DNA from: Diaporthe sp. PMI_573
Lineage: Eukaryota > Ascomycota > Sordariomycetes > Diaporthales > Diaporthaceae
Direction of reading: 5' to 3'
Length of the DNA stretch: 64,000 nucleotides
NCBI GenBank assembly: GCA_021399435.1
Contig: JAJTUP010000001.1
Span: forward strand, 1,426,001 to 1,490,000
Both the position numbers and the translations under genes were made by a program. Position 1 is the first letter of the stretch; the number at the start of each line of letters is the position of its first letter. Below, in pieces: positions 32,592 through 44,524 of this stretch. The notes below the pieces were generated by a model. That model was not told the DNA's origin and did not search any database. It saw nothing but the letters and a program-made list of their open reading frames with translations.

Positions 32592-35500
32592 TTGAGACTG
32601 AGGCATTCGGCGACAACCGGCCTGGCAGCGAGGATGAACCTTCTGCCGGAATAGTCGGTGATCCAGTGGTAGGGTTACCTCTCGTCGGTCTGCTCGAACC
32701 GTGCCGTTACCCGTTCTTCGGTGGGTTGCTACACACGGGGATATTTGCTCAATGGAGCTCAAAGTCTCGGAACAGCGAGGCTGGCGCGGATAGCCGCAGC
32801 TTTCATACCCCACGTGCGTGTTACGCGCACCATCGTGGCATGCCCTTGGCTAAGTCCTCAATGCGGTTCCGGGTGTTTGAAGGCTCTTCCCCCGGCTTGT
32901 TCCTGACAGGTAGCTCGCATCTGTTAAGCTGACCGCCGGTCTTGTCTGATCGTCGTTCCTTACATCCCATCAATTGTGACGTTGGCTCGTGGATCGTAGT
33001 ACATCTTGGGAGGGACGACGGGCTGGCAAATGTAGCCAATAAGGCCCGGTATTGCTGGATTCCGAGTTTGACGTCTCGGTTCTTTTTGGAGAATATATGT
33101 CACATGATTGACTCTGATTCTTGGCCCCCCCCCCCACGGGTCATTTGGAAGATTCGTTGAGACTCCGCTGGTGATAGCCTTGGCTTGTGTCTTGCAGTGT
33201 CACTACTTCGCAACATGAAAAAGGTGCGACTCGCGTGTGTCGACATCGGTAAGCACTTCATGTGACTAGCCGCTTGTTTCCTCATGGTGGAGATAGGAGG
33301 CGATTGAGGATGCGGTTCGTGGTGGCTCTGGTGGCTCGACATCTCCTTGATGCTGTTGTGCCACAGTGTCTTTGTTTGTCTAGCGATGATCCGGCACTGG
33401 ACGATCGAGTGTATTTCGTGTCCTCCAATACACGGCAGCTGTCATGGTGTGTGAACATGTGTAATCGCCTGTGCTTTAACCATTCTTGAACACGGTCTGA
33501 TAGGCACTCCCGGCTGAGAGCAAAGTTCTGAAGCTGTGGAAATGTGCTGATCCGGTCGACCAAGTCTACCATAGTCGTAGACTCCTGTTGCAAGTATAAA
33601 GAGCTGGCTTTTCATCTGTAGGTCGGCGTCCGTGAGAATGACAAGATATGCCATTACAGCCAACTTCTCTTCTCTAGAGCATAGCAGTGTCTAGAATGAC
33701 CCAATCTCAAAGTCCAGCATAGTTTCTTCGATTGCCGCCCAAAACCCTATCACTGCAAGATCAGCACTGCAAAACGCTGCAATGTGTCTCCAATCAAACA
33801 GCCAGACAGTCAAGAAGACCAACTCTCCAGTCTCTCTCAAATTCCCCCAGCTTCCCACACTGGGCTATGGGCAAGAACAAGGTCGTCACTGGCAGGATTT
33901 CAGCTCCTCGCCCCAGCCGAGTGCGGATCCGATGACTCGCTGGCTCAGCGAGACTCCTGGTACGGAGCCATGGCACCGTTTCCATGCACCGCCGTACTCG
34001 GAACAAAAGGACGTGTCCCACCCGACAAGTAGGCCCGCCACATTGAGTAGCACGGGCGCCACGATGGGGGAAGAGAAAGGGCGGGCCGAGGCACGGGGCC
34101 CTTGAACCATGCTTTGATAACACTGTCGTACGCGAAGACGCGTGGCCTCGTCTTGATTCTGTACGATAAGGGAGGTTTCGATTAAGTTGGGAATGCAACA
34201 ATGCACTGCTACCTGTGGCTCGTTGGCAGATGTCAAAAGCCATGCAAGTGATGGAGGCTTAGCGACGGGTGTTGCGGAGGCCGAGGCCAATGGGTATGCA
34301 ACACTAGGTCGACCGTTGGTGGCATCGAAGCTTGATAGTTTGTCATCTGCTGGCGGAAAGTTTGTTGTAAATGTATCATCAATGTTGACAGTCCTTCTAT
34401 CGATGTATCAATTTGCTCCTTTGGGATTTCCCGCGTCAGAGAACAGCCCAACCTCTAGCTCTGGCTGTCTCGCTTCTTCAGAAGCGATACGCCTGAAGCA
34501 GACACACCGGGATCCGATGAGTTCTCCAGCAGCGTACACTCGGTTCGCATTATTCTTGGGTGACTTCGCAGCTACTTCCGGTCAAGCAGTATAGGATGAT
34601 CAGTTGTTTGTTTGTTTGTTTGCCAGCATCAGCCCACAGCCGATCTTCAACGTTGCTGATCATTTCAGAGCAGCAGTCAACCGTGTTGGTGTGCGACCGT
34701 TGGCTAAGTGAAACACAGATCGGTGTCTCTTTGAGGACTATCCGCCATCACCAGGACTACGTAGTGCTGGTCCAGTCTCGAGCCTTCAACTTTTCTCCTC
34801 TCTTTTCACCAAGGGTCGGAACTCGATGAACGGCGTATATTCGTTGGTTGAATTCGAACTCTCATGCACGAAACTGCTGCGCTCATGTCTCGTGTGCAGG
34901 ACATGATAGGCCAGTGTCTCTATAGGACAGATGGAATGGCGAGATGGATCAGCTGACCGATGGCCCATTTGAGGAAGATCTGTTTCCTGCAATACGAAAA
35001 CACAACTTCAACATGCAGTCTGTTCGCTTCAAAATTGATTGCCGATGCGATTGGACCTCTTCCACTGGGCGATGGCGGTTACCATCGGGCTTTGCGGCGA
35101 GAACTCATAGGTTAATTGGATCGTCTTTATGTGCTCAGTGGCACACGATCCTGCGACCCTTCAGAGCAGCTCGCAAGGTGCTCCGACCCTGCCTAAAGCC
35201 AGAATCAGTTGTCTCGACCCGAGCCGGTCTTGATTCCTCGTTCGGCTTGCCACATTACTGGTTTGTCGTCAGAGGGTCTCTTGCGTAGAGGAATATATCG
35301 TGTGTCCACTCGCTGCTCGTCGCTGACGTCACGCTACAGTTGGCGTCAATCAGCTGGAGAGAGCGTGTACCAGACGATGTGTCAGATTGACGATGTTACA
35401 ACCTCGCCAAGAGTTGACAGCACAGCTGGCCTGACAACAGACAGCCTGCATGCCCCAAGGATCCATTCGTGCGACACTCACGCCACATCACCATGGCCTC

Positions 35501-37284
35501 GAAGCACATCGGCCGGGTGCGAATATGTACCGCACGTGAAGCCTCACTGCACCAGACAGGGGCAGAGGTGACGAGCTCAGGTATACCTCTTGCCCTGCCC
35601 TGTGTAAGTCCACGCTGTTCGATCCACTTGGTCTGTTTAGTCAAGGTGCCCATGTCGTTGCGATGAATCAAAAGCGAATCAGGGCAGGTCGGCATAATAT
35701 GCAATGGGACGCGATGTCGACATCTAAAATACTACTTCATTAAAATAGCATGGCGACTTCAACTACCCATGGGTCGTCGCGGTGCGTTGCGCTGCCTCCA
35801 GTGTCGCATTTGAGAGCAGCATTGCCGATAGAAGCTCTCCGAAAGTTGCAGAAGTCTGGTGGAGAGGTCTAGGCCATGCATATGATAGATAATAATGCAG
35901 ACCATTATCGACAATATGGTACACCAACGGTCGAAGCTTTTGAGGCAGCATGAGTAACAAACATGTCGCGGCCGAGCCACTTAGACGCCGACAATCTAGG
36001 GATATTCGTCATTCTCGAATTAACAGAAGGTTGAGGTACAGCATTCGCCCTTGTTTACGGCGTGTTGCCGAGGTAGAAAACAGTGGTTGGCCCAGAGCCT
36101 TACTGCCGATCAATTGTACACACATTCAACATGAGGTGCCAAGCGGGATTAGAGCCGGCAATTAGTTTTGCGAGCACTTGTTGATGTGTGGTTGGCGGAT
36201 GGCGACGTCTCACCGAGACAGCTGAGTGCATGAACTCTGTCGGCTTTGTAGGACCGCCGATTCGCTAAGGCGGTAAGGAGCGGTGTAGGTGGAAGACAGC
36301 TTTCTCCGCTGGTGGAGATAGGCCTTCGCCGTGGCCCTACCAGACGCGAAGTTGTGACACGCGCATGCCGGCAGAGAACTGTAGCAGAGATCCTGCAGGC
36401 GACCGAAGAGGCTTGTTTCCGAATCACCACTTCATTGGTCTCGCTCGCCGTAGCTCCATGCTGCTAAGACCGAAGCTGTTTACGTGTAGCCACGCGGTTG
36501 GAAATGTTCGCCATGCGTTCGTACGACCTGGCGCCCATGTCCGATAGCTCGCCTCGCCTAAAGTTCCCATGGAGAGCGCAGTGGTAGTCTAGACCCAAGT
36601 AGGGTGCGGTCTTGCACGTTAAAGTCACCAATGCTCCCAGATCTGGGGATTTTGGGCCGAACTTGATGTTTGGACCTTCATTTCTGGTCAGTCCACTGAG
36701 AGATTGGAATCGCCCGTCTTACTTCGCCACGATGCAGAAGGTTAGATGAAGCCCCGGCCAAAATCGTACTAAGCACAATGCCTGCTAATCGAATCCGCGC
36801 GAGGTCAAGAATCCCGCCATTGTCCGCTCAGGCACAGTCAAGACTGGTGTTCCAAGCCCGCACGGCTGCCTGATGTCGAGATGCGTTCGGAACGATTGTC
36901 TGCATCTGGATCCGGCGGCATGTCGGACCAAACATCCCGGGAGCCTTCTGAGAGATGGCCGTGATCAAGAGACAATGGTAACATCCCAGGCCAGGCGCAA
37001 CGCGACGGCAAATTGGGAATTGAGAATGCTGAGTGTCATGTGTGCCAGCGAGGAGATCCAGGTCATTCATGGCTGGGATATGAATCAGCATTGCTCGGCT
37101 GAGGAGGAATTTACGCCGCAGGCTCGTTTTCAGCTTTGTCGATCCAATCGGTGTTGCTGTGTGATAACGGCTGTGTCGGAATGAGGCCAGAAAGGCGAGT
37201 CAAACTCGCGAGAGTAAGGTGTGCCTACGGAAGGACGTCAAGGGCCGAAGTCCGATCAAGGATGGATTCTAGGAAGATGAAGGT

Positions 37285-37340
37285 GGACATGCGGACATGC
37301 GGGCAAGCGGGCATGCGGGCATGCGGGCATGCGGACATTC
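37285..37340. repeat. 8-bp tandem array
   Basis: Seven consecutive 8-bp units of the form GGRCATGC with small changes (one unit has AAGC, the last ends ATTC). Each intact unit contains the palindromic core GCATGC or CATGC. It may be a minisatellite or a cluster of binding sites. Confidence 0.85.
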
Positions 37341-37659
37341 ATGAAACGATCAGTTGTATTGATAAAGGGTATCTGCTTCGATATTAGCCGCCGTCCTGGG
37401 CACCTTTCGAGATCAAGGAGCATAAGTGAGAAATAGTGAAATCGGTTCAAAGGTTGTTAAGATGCAAGCAAAGCGCTCTTCCAATGCTATCTTAGCAACA
37501 AATGCCTAGCATCATAGGAGAAACTCAAGGGCAGAAACGAAAAGACAGAAATTTCAGCACTCACCATTATTCCGGCTGTCTAAGGCAGGGGTCAGGTGCC
37601 AGGCAAGTAAGTGTATATCACAGATGGGGTACAACGAGGGACCCAGCAGCTCCTGAGCG

Positions 37660-38456
37660 TTAGAACCCGTCGTCTGTTTTCTTGTAACCCGCCACGGCCC
37701 CCGCCCGGCTTAACCCATTGCGTACCCCATCTACCAGAGCCTTTGCCATGCCTTGTGCCTTCCTCTTGCTACCGTCGCCACTTGCTGCCGCAGCTGGGTT
37801 CTCGTAGGGTAGGACATTGTCGCTGGCGCTCAGGCTGACGAAGAGCGCAAAGGGGACGAGCCACACACAGATTCCGAAATAAGAAGCGATCTCGGTGAAT
37901 GTGGGCATGTCGTCAGGTGTTTCGTAGTACGAGGCCATGTTCTGGTATGCGTTCTTCTGCCGGGAGGAGAAGTGCTTGTACCAGACAAAGTGGTTGATGA
38001 GGACGAGAACTGTGGGCGATCGTCATGATCAGCACACGAACTGCAAATGATTGGAAATAGGAGGGCTCCCACCGCATGAACTTATGAACAAAGGGTCCGT
38101 CAAGGTGACGAAGGGGAACCTCCGCATGTTACCCAGATAGACAACATGGGAAACGACCCCAAACAAGGTCAGCCAGAATGGGAACCTGTCCACGACGCAT
38201 AGTAGTAACTGAAGCGCGATGATGCCGTAGATCAATTGGGTCAAAAGTCGCTTCGATATGACGGTGTGCTCCTCGACGAGCTCGGACAGGTAGTAGAGCC
38301 CCGATGCTGCAGCTCACGATTAGCATTACAGAGCTCCAAGCAGTCAATGACACGCGAGGTCGGAGTTCGGAGAGGAGGGGACTTGCCGATGGCCAGCGTC
38401 AGGAAACAGAAGCCCACAATGGAGCCGAGTATGCCGACTAGAGGTAGAATCCACAT
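37660..38456 (-). CDS. SVP26: SVP26/TEX261 family ER-Golgi cargo receptor
   Basis: Exons 38456-38387, 38306-38073 and 38009-37660 give 217 residues. Intron 1 (80 nt) is a GC-AG intron with donor gcaagt and acceptor ctgcag. Only this donor restores the family motif LAIASGLYYLSELVEEHT. Intron 2 (63 nt) has donor gtggga and acceptor cccacag. The protein has four to five hydrophobic spans, the motif FPFVTLTDPLF, and NHFVWYKHF ahead of its last helix. In yeast SVP26 sits in early Golgi and ER membranes and loads mannosyltransferases into COPII vesicles; that role is assumed by homology. The C-terminal 50 residues (Ala/Gly/Lys-rich) are poorly conserved and cytosolic. It shares a promoter with BUD23. 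Confidence 0.93.
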
Positions 38457-38891
38457 CTTGAAACGCTGGTAGAAACAATCATTGACTGTGACTGTGTCTG
38501 TTGTTTCCGGGAGGAAGTCGAGTGACGTTGGCCACTCGCTTGGCCACTCGCTTCATTACAACCGTGTTCTCAATCTCCAGGCTGGCAAATCGCCTCGAGC
38601 TCAACTGCTCCCTTCCCTGCCGGGAGGAGGTGGCCCGAGCTTCGATGACGACGGACTGCAAAACGGACACCAGAACGGTCGGCCGAGCGATAGGAGCTTA
38701 TCGATAAAACGATAACGGAACAGCCCACTGAAATTTCAACGACAGGAGTGAAGCCGTCGCAGGGCAGGCTCACAGTGTCTGTCTATAAGCATTGGTAGAA
38801 TTGAATTCGGCAGCCTCCTCTGTTGAGCGATCAAATTCTCCCTGCCTGCTCTGCCGCCCACTCCGCCCACCTCTACGACCGTCTGCCCAAC
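38457..38891. promoter_or_regulatory. Bidirectional promoter of SVP26 and BUD23
   Basis: The 435 bp between the two start codons must hold both promoters. No TATA box is obvious, as is common for housekeeping pairs. A 10-12 bp direct repeat (cactcgcttggc-like) occurs near 38530-38552. Confidence 0.5.
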
Positions 38892-39784
38892 ATGTCTCGG
38901 CCCGAGGACACACTGTGAGCGCTCTCTTGCCCCCCACTTCCACCAGCCAGAATGCCACTGACACCGATCTCCTCTTCAGCGCGGCCGATGTCCACTACAA
39001 TGACACCGAGGCTCGCAAGTACACCACAAGCAGCCGTATCCAGAACATCCAAGCCTCCATGACCCGCCGGGCCCTCGAGCTCCTCGACCTCGAAGAACCA
39101 TCCTTCATCCTCGACGTCGGCTGCGGCAGCGGCCTGTCCGGCGAGATGCTGTCCTCGGAGGCCGAAGAACATGGCGGTCCACACATATGGGTCGGCATGG
39201 ACGTCTCGCCGTCAATGCTGGACGTGGCCCTCCAGCGGGACGTCGAGGGCGACCTGCTGCTGGCCGACATAGGCCAGGGCGTGCCGTTCCGCGCGGGCAC
39301 CTTCGACGCGGCCATCAGCATCAGCGCCATCCAGTGGCTCTGCAACGCCGAGAGCAGCGAGACGAGCCCCGAGGGCAGGCTGTCGAGGTTCTTCAACGGG
39401 CTGTACGCCAGCCTCAAGAGGGGCGGCAAGGCCGTGTGCCAGTTCTACCCCAAGAACGACAAGCAGAAGCACATGATCACCCAGGCCGCCGTCAAGGCGG
39501 GCTTCGGCGCGGGTATCCTCGAGGACGACCCGGAAACCAAGAACGTCAAGCTGTACCTGGTGCTCACGGTCGGCGGCACCGGCGGGGACATCACGGGTGT
39601 GGTCAAGGGCATGGACGGCGTGGACGTCCATGACTCGAGGAGGCAGGCCAAGAACGGCAAGGGGGACATGAAAAAGGGCAGCAAGGCTTGGATCGTCAAG
39701 AAGAAGGAGCAGATGGAGCGCAAGGGCAAGATCGTCAAGGCCACTTCCAAGTATACTGGAAGGAAACGGCGGACACAATTCTGA
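38892..39784 (+). CDS. BUD23: 18S rRNA (guanine-N7)-methyltransferase, BUD23 family
   Basis: Exon 1 is only 23 nt (38892-38914) and encodes MSRPEDTL. After a 65-nt intron (gtgagc to cttcag), exon 2 is 38980-39784, for 275 residues. The tiny first exon was chosen because it reproduces the conserved start MSRPE followed by HYNDTEARKYTTSSRIQNIQ. The class I SAM-binding motif ILDVGCGSGLSGEML is at about residues 51-65. The basic C-terminus, with KKGSKAWIVKKKEQMERKGK and TGRKRR, is the family's nucleolar/RNA-binding tail. BUD23 methylates a guanosine of 18S rRNA with Trm112 and is needed for 40S maturation; this is family knowledge. The motif I region and length match well. Confidence 0.96.
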
Positions 39785-40923
39785 GTGTCTCTTGCGTTCC
39801 CCATCTCATTTTGTGACATCGGGGCTTCTTGTTTCTCCTGCATGGTATGGCGTTCAGATGGTCTTTTTGCTTCCTTTAATGTTAAAGATACCCTCAGTCA
39901 TTCTCTTGATTCGGTGTTTCACTCGTGCTTCCCCTGGCCTGCCTCCACCCTCCGGTCTTCTTCCCAGTCATCTCGAACGGAATTCAAATGTGAACGAAGA
40001 GTAGTGGTCCCTCATGAAGATCTCGTGTGCTGTAATAGCTACCTGTTTCCTTCTTGAAATCCCGGTTATGTGGTTTTGGAATCACAGCCAGGCTGTCCGG
40101 AACACCAGCTGTTCACAGCTCCCAGTCAAGCCTACTAAAGCTGGCCCTGGCTGATGAGGCTGACTCTGTTTCACGATCCACCTTCTCTGGTGGGAAGGCT
40201 GTCATATCATCCTGTTTTCTTTCAGCACACGTCTACATGAAGGGCTAGGGGTCAGTAGAATGGTATTCTATCATCCGGATGTTGTGCTGCAGCCTTATTT
40301 TGTACCCCCTTTATTTCAATTCACGGGTCTTGGCTTGAGACTATTGAGCACCAAGAAGATTGAGAATCAAGTAATGGGTCTTTTTATGCATGCTACTTCT
40401 AGACCATCTACGCAGAAGAGCCCTGAGGTTGTGCCTCTGCCCACCATAGAGTGACCAGTCTATAGTGTTCCATATCCTTTAAAACTCCAGCAAGTCGTTA
40501 GTCAACATTCTGAGTCCTCAACCATCCCTGTCTCCGTGACAGCAAGAGGAACAACTTTACTCTGAGCGGCATTCACTTAGTGTCTGTGCCAGTGAATCGT
40601 TTGCAGCCGGGGCAACGCCATATCTATAAAGTGGTAGGCCATTGTCTTGCAAACGCCGTAGACCCCGTCTCGACTGTGCACAACTCGTTTGCCTGGGTTT
40701 CTCCAGATGGTCACAGCGGGGAATTGCTTTGCAGTATCAAACGGTTCAACACAGATCTTCACACTTAGCGCCTGTTGCCTGTTGTTCTTGTCCAGCGACA
40801 CCTCCATCTCTCCTGTCTGACTTGAATCGCCCTTAATTTTCCTCTCCTTCAAGCAGTCCACTGATCCTTCACAGTCGAAGCCATTCATCTCCTTCAAAAA
40901 GACTCCTCCAATACTACTACAAA
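39785..40923. other. Spacer, BUD23 3' region and promoter of the UIM gene
   Basis: About 1.1 kb. A TATCTATAAAG stretch near 40620 is a weak TATA candidate for the gene at 40924, and a CT-rich leader precedes that gene. No gene is seen. Confidence 0.45.
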
Positions 40924-41882
40924 ATGGACAATCCGTACTGGGACTCCAGCGACTTGGATTCCAGTGGCTCCAGCTACTCCAGTGAGGATGAGGATGAGGA
41001 TTATGATGCTTATATCCTCCAACTAGCCATCCAGCAGAGTCTTGAGGTTCGTCGATTACCCCAGGGCTTCCCTCGCCAATTCCATATCCACGGTGATATT
41101 TCACGTGGTCCAGATGAGAAGTCTCTTTTATACTGATTTCCTATGTCGTTAAGGACGAGCCACCCACCGACCTCCCGCAGCGGACCTTTGCCATTCGAGA
41201 GAGAATACAAGATGAGAGAAGGCGAGACGAAGAGCTGTATGAGCCGCCGACTCCCCCTCGCCGATCGCGACAGATCAATGCCATGGTATAATATTCTTTG
41301 ACTTTTCCGGCTACCACGGCAATGCCCAGGCCTTAGCAAACGGTTCTTACTGACTTGTTTGTCTTCCATTAGAACTCCTCTGGCGAGTCTTCAGACCCAA
41401 CAACTACCACCAGCAGTGGTACCAACGACATTCCCCGCGGCAACGGCGCCACCCAGGACACCCAGCAGAATGCCACTGCCGACGCCCTCGGACAGAACCC
41501 GTCCGGAGTTGGTGGCTTGGGGCACACTGCTGCTGCCGACCCCTCTGTCATCATGCAGCAAGCCGTGACCACTATGCTAGCCCATCCCAGACACCTCCCC
41601 GTCGTGGCCGTGATGATGGGATACCACAGGTGTCCCCTAGGCTACACAGCCCGAATGGCTGTCATCAGAGCCAACCTCGACAACCCTAACTCGAGGCTGT
41701 CGGCCGAGGTGCGGCGGCCTACTCCACTCACCCCTAAGGAGTGGCGGCAGCTGTGCTGGGACAGGGCTTGCCGACTCGCCCGTGAGGAGTTGCTGCAGCT
41801 GGCCTGGGAGGGGGCTGGAGCAAGTGGTCGCTCCGGCTCGAAGCCTGAGGGGCCTCCTCACAAGAAGCCGAGGCGTGAATAG
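40924..41882 (+). CDS. UIM-containing protein of unknown function
   Basis: Exons 40924-41046, 41154-41285 and 41373-41882 (introns 107 and 87 nt, donors gttcgt and gtataa, branches tactgat and ttactgact) give 254 residues. An acidic lead (SSEDEDEDYDAY) is followed by ILQLAIQQSLEDE, an almost perfect ubiquitin-interacting motif (acidic patch, Leu, Ala, Ser, acidic end). Its final acidic residues come from exon 2, so splicing completes the motif. Exon 2 encodes a charged helix, FAIRERIQDERRRDEELYE, then proline-rich PPTPPRR. Exon 3 is Thr/Ser/Asn/Gly-rich at first. It then has a helical region (VIMQQAVTTMLAHPRHLP and RANLDNP) and ends in a basic HKKPRR signal-like tail. A role in ubiquitin recognition, perhaps nuclear, is inferred. 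I know no named homologue. Confidence 0.76.
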
Positions 41883-42728
41883 GGCGGCACCTTCGGCTTC
41901 GACACGCATTCAGGCACCAGCATAGGAAGCGGTCTCGGCAGCGCTGTCATCTCCTATCGTTGGCGTGTCAGACCTGGCTCGGTGGGCGGAGAGAATATTC
42001 AGAGAGGCCCGTCTTCTCCTACCCCACTGCTGGTAAGGGCAGCAGTGTCGACACTTGAGCAGTTGGCAAGGAAGCATCGGCGCAGTGATTGAGGGGGGTG
42101 ATCACAATTCCATTTGATAGGAGGTTCTGAAGGCTCAGCAAGGCGTATTGAGTTTATGGGGGTCCTGGGCGTACATTCCGGCGCCCTCATTATCGATGTG
42201 GATTCTCTGCTCGGGATACCAGGCAAGCACTTGGGTCTTTCTCCGGCAAGTCATTTTTGGTGCTCACAGGCTTCGGTAGTAGAGGGCCATGGCAATTATG
42301 GGATGGCATTTTGTGGTCCGTGTTGAAGAAGCCAAGCCTTGAGCGAAATAATAATGGAACTGGTATGGTCTCGAACTCTTGTTTGCAGTGAATTGAATCC
42401 GAATATTGTGTCTCGTGGTGTATTCATTTATCCTTTGCACCTGTCCTTTATCATAGTCTCATGGTGCTGTGGAATCTTTACGTGAAGAAACTTAGAATAA
42501 CATGTGCAAAAGTGTCTTTATTCCCTGCATATCTAAGCAGCCCTTCTGTTCTGCTGGTCTATATCTGAGGAAGTCGTAAGGTTGGAATGCGAACTGTGCT
42601 GAGTTGGAGGAGTGGAGCGAACATTCTCTTCACTAAGTCTGATATCAATGTTGTCTCAGCAGAACTTTCCTCGGATACTGCCAGCCGCCTGTATCCCGTG
42701 CCCATACTGAAGGCAGTTGATATCAAGC
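41883..42728. other. Convergent 3' spacer
   Basis: About 850 bp between two genes pointing at each other. No coding signal is seen. Confidence 0.5.
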
Positions 42729-44524
42729 TCAATAGTCGAATGGCCACAGCTGCTTGGCCTTCTCCCGGCCCATCTCATCTTCATCAGCATCAGCCATCCA
42801 CTTTTTAAACAGAGCGTCCGAAACCTCTTTGACGGCATCCCAGTTATCTGCATGGACAAAGCCCTCCTCATCTGTGGACAAAATATACATCATGCCCTTT
42901 CGAAGCTCAAGTTCCATCTCAAAGTCCTCCCACTGAGTAGTATGCTTGACTAGCTCTTCTTCCGCCGGCTGGTAAGGACAGGACCCCGGCAGACTGAGAG
43001 CGGCCCACTCTTGGTAGAGACTTATAAGATCACTGCGGAACCCACATATGCCCTGCTGCCAGGTCGTTGAGGAGTATCGAAAAGGGCGCAAGAGGGAATG
43101 ATCGAGGGTCTGTGCCGCATGCAATTTTGGGCTCGAAGCCTCCAGCCTGAGTTCCCAAGCTGCCCGGAGGATTGCAACCTCCTTCCTAAGCCTGTCTTCC
43201 CTCTCCGCATCCTCTGGAGTTCGATCCGGGCCACAGTCATACGAGTCCATGGCATCGTGGGCTATGCCCCTAGGATGCTCACACAAGTCAGGTACTTCAT
43301 TGAAATAGAGCAGCGCCGGGTCGAGACAGGTCGACTGCCAGTCAATGATAGCCGTGATCTTATTAGGGTCTTCCGGGTCTACAAATATGTTGCGCTTGTG
43401 TAGGTCCGGGTGGAGCAGAAGCGGAGACGAGATATCCTCGATTCGTGGATCGCGGCTGAGGGCCTGAAGCACAGCCTCGGCCTTTGAGAGCAAAGCCAAA
43501 TGCTCCTCAACCGCGCCACGAAAGGCCGGTCTCGTGGGCGGGGTCTTGTCCGGGACGCGCGAAATGCCCGCATCCAAGAGACCGTGGGTGAAGTTGTCAA
43601 AGGTTCTCCCTGTTGGGCCGTGGTCAGTCACAACAGATAGGCATCTCTCTCGAAAATGACGTACAAGGCCCTCGATTTGGCGGTTTTCTGTTATAGAAGC
43701 GGAGGTCTGTAGGATAACAAGGAAAGTACCGCGAGGTTGAATTTGGTCCAACGCAGAAGTGGGTCTCAAGACGGACAGAATTTGAGAGACTGACAAGTCC
43801 GTCATTGAAGTAAATGCTTCCGTAAGCTGGGAACTCCAAGGCATGCATTTGCTTGATCAAGTCGCCCAGGTTTTGAACACAGTCTAGACGCTGGAGACCG
43901 TTCATGTCTGGCCACTGCTGTTGCAGCTGTACACCAGGGACATGCTCCATGATAATGTACTCTGTGCCGACTGAATTCGACGGGTCATCGCTCCAGTCCA
44001 GGACCCTCGGAAGGGGAATGCTTGTTTTTTCCCGGACTATCGAAACGATTATCAGTCATCTTTTCAGTCAATGAGGGCCTCAAAATAAAATCCCAGGAAA
44101 TATCATGTCATTTACTGTAAGCCATAGTTGCCACCTCCGAGTTTGTGACGAGGCGAGAGGGCCCAGCGACTGGGAAGGGTACTCTGGCAACAACCTTGGT
44201 CCCGTTGTCAAGGCAAATGATGAATGCTCGGTTGAAGTTGCCCTCCACCTTTGAACATTCTAGAATCTCCTTGGCCCCAGGAGCTGAGCTGATTGCCTTC
44301 TGGCAGAGAGCCGGGAAGTTGAAGTTGACACGACGGGCCTCACATTGTGCAGCATCGGCGTGTAGCCAACGCCCCCTGTTGTACCCATAAGGGTCAAAGC
44401 CGAAGTTGAAAGAAGACAATGCTGATGATGTGGTCTTAGACGACGACGAATTTTTCCGATATTGCAGCTTGCTACACAAAATCCTGATCAGCCTGTTTGA
44501 GAATTGTGTCAAAATGAGTAGCAT
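42729..44524 (-). CDS. AIM9-like phosphotransferase (aminoglycoside phosphotransferase/kinase fold)
   Basis: Exons 44524-44116, 44036-43665 and 43609-42729 give 553 residues. Introns are 79 nt (donor gtaaat, acceptor cgatag) and 55 nt (donor gtacgt, branch gactgac, acceptor caacag). The second is needed to restore the family motif PNRGPW. N-terminal blocks GYNRGRWLHAD and NFPALC, the lysine loop TKVVARVPFPVAGPSRLVTN, and EYIIMEHVPGVQL match the fungal AIM9/FMP29 group. The Brenner-type catalytic segment is HPDLHKRNIF, with metal-binding IDWQ after it. The first 35 residues are basic and Ser-rich with Leu/Ile, compatible with mitochondrial import, as expected for AIM9. Substrates of this group are unknown. 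The start was taken at the first ATG of the frame. Confidence 0.88.

Larger units (their letters stand above)
32314..37659. other. 5.3-kb gene-poor region with simple repeats
   Basis: It contains two C tracts, a TTTG repeat at 34604-34622 and an 8-bp tandem array at 37285-37340. Short frames, such as one at 34187-34594, have no domain-like composition and no good splice partners. No transposase, reverse transcriptase or terminal repeats are recognised, so decay of an old element is only a possibility. Confidence 0.45.

Noticed and set aside
34187..34594. A 135-codon plus-strand frame.
   Set aside because: Composition is not domain-like, the opposite strand is equally open, and no promoter or splice signals support it.
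32314..37659. Transposon remnants in the gene-poor region.
   Set aside because: No terminal repeats, target-site duplications or transposase or reverse transcriptase motifs could be seen.
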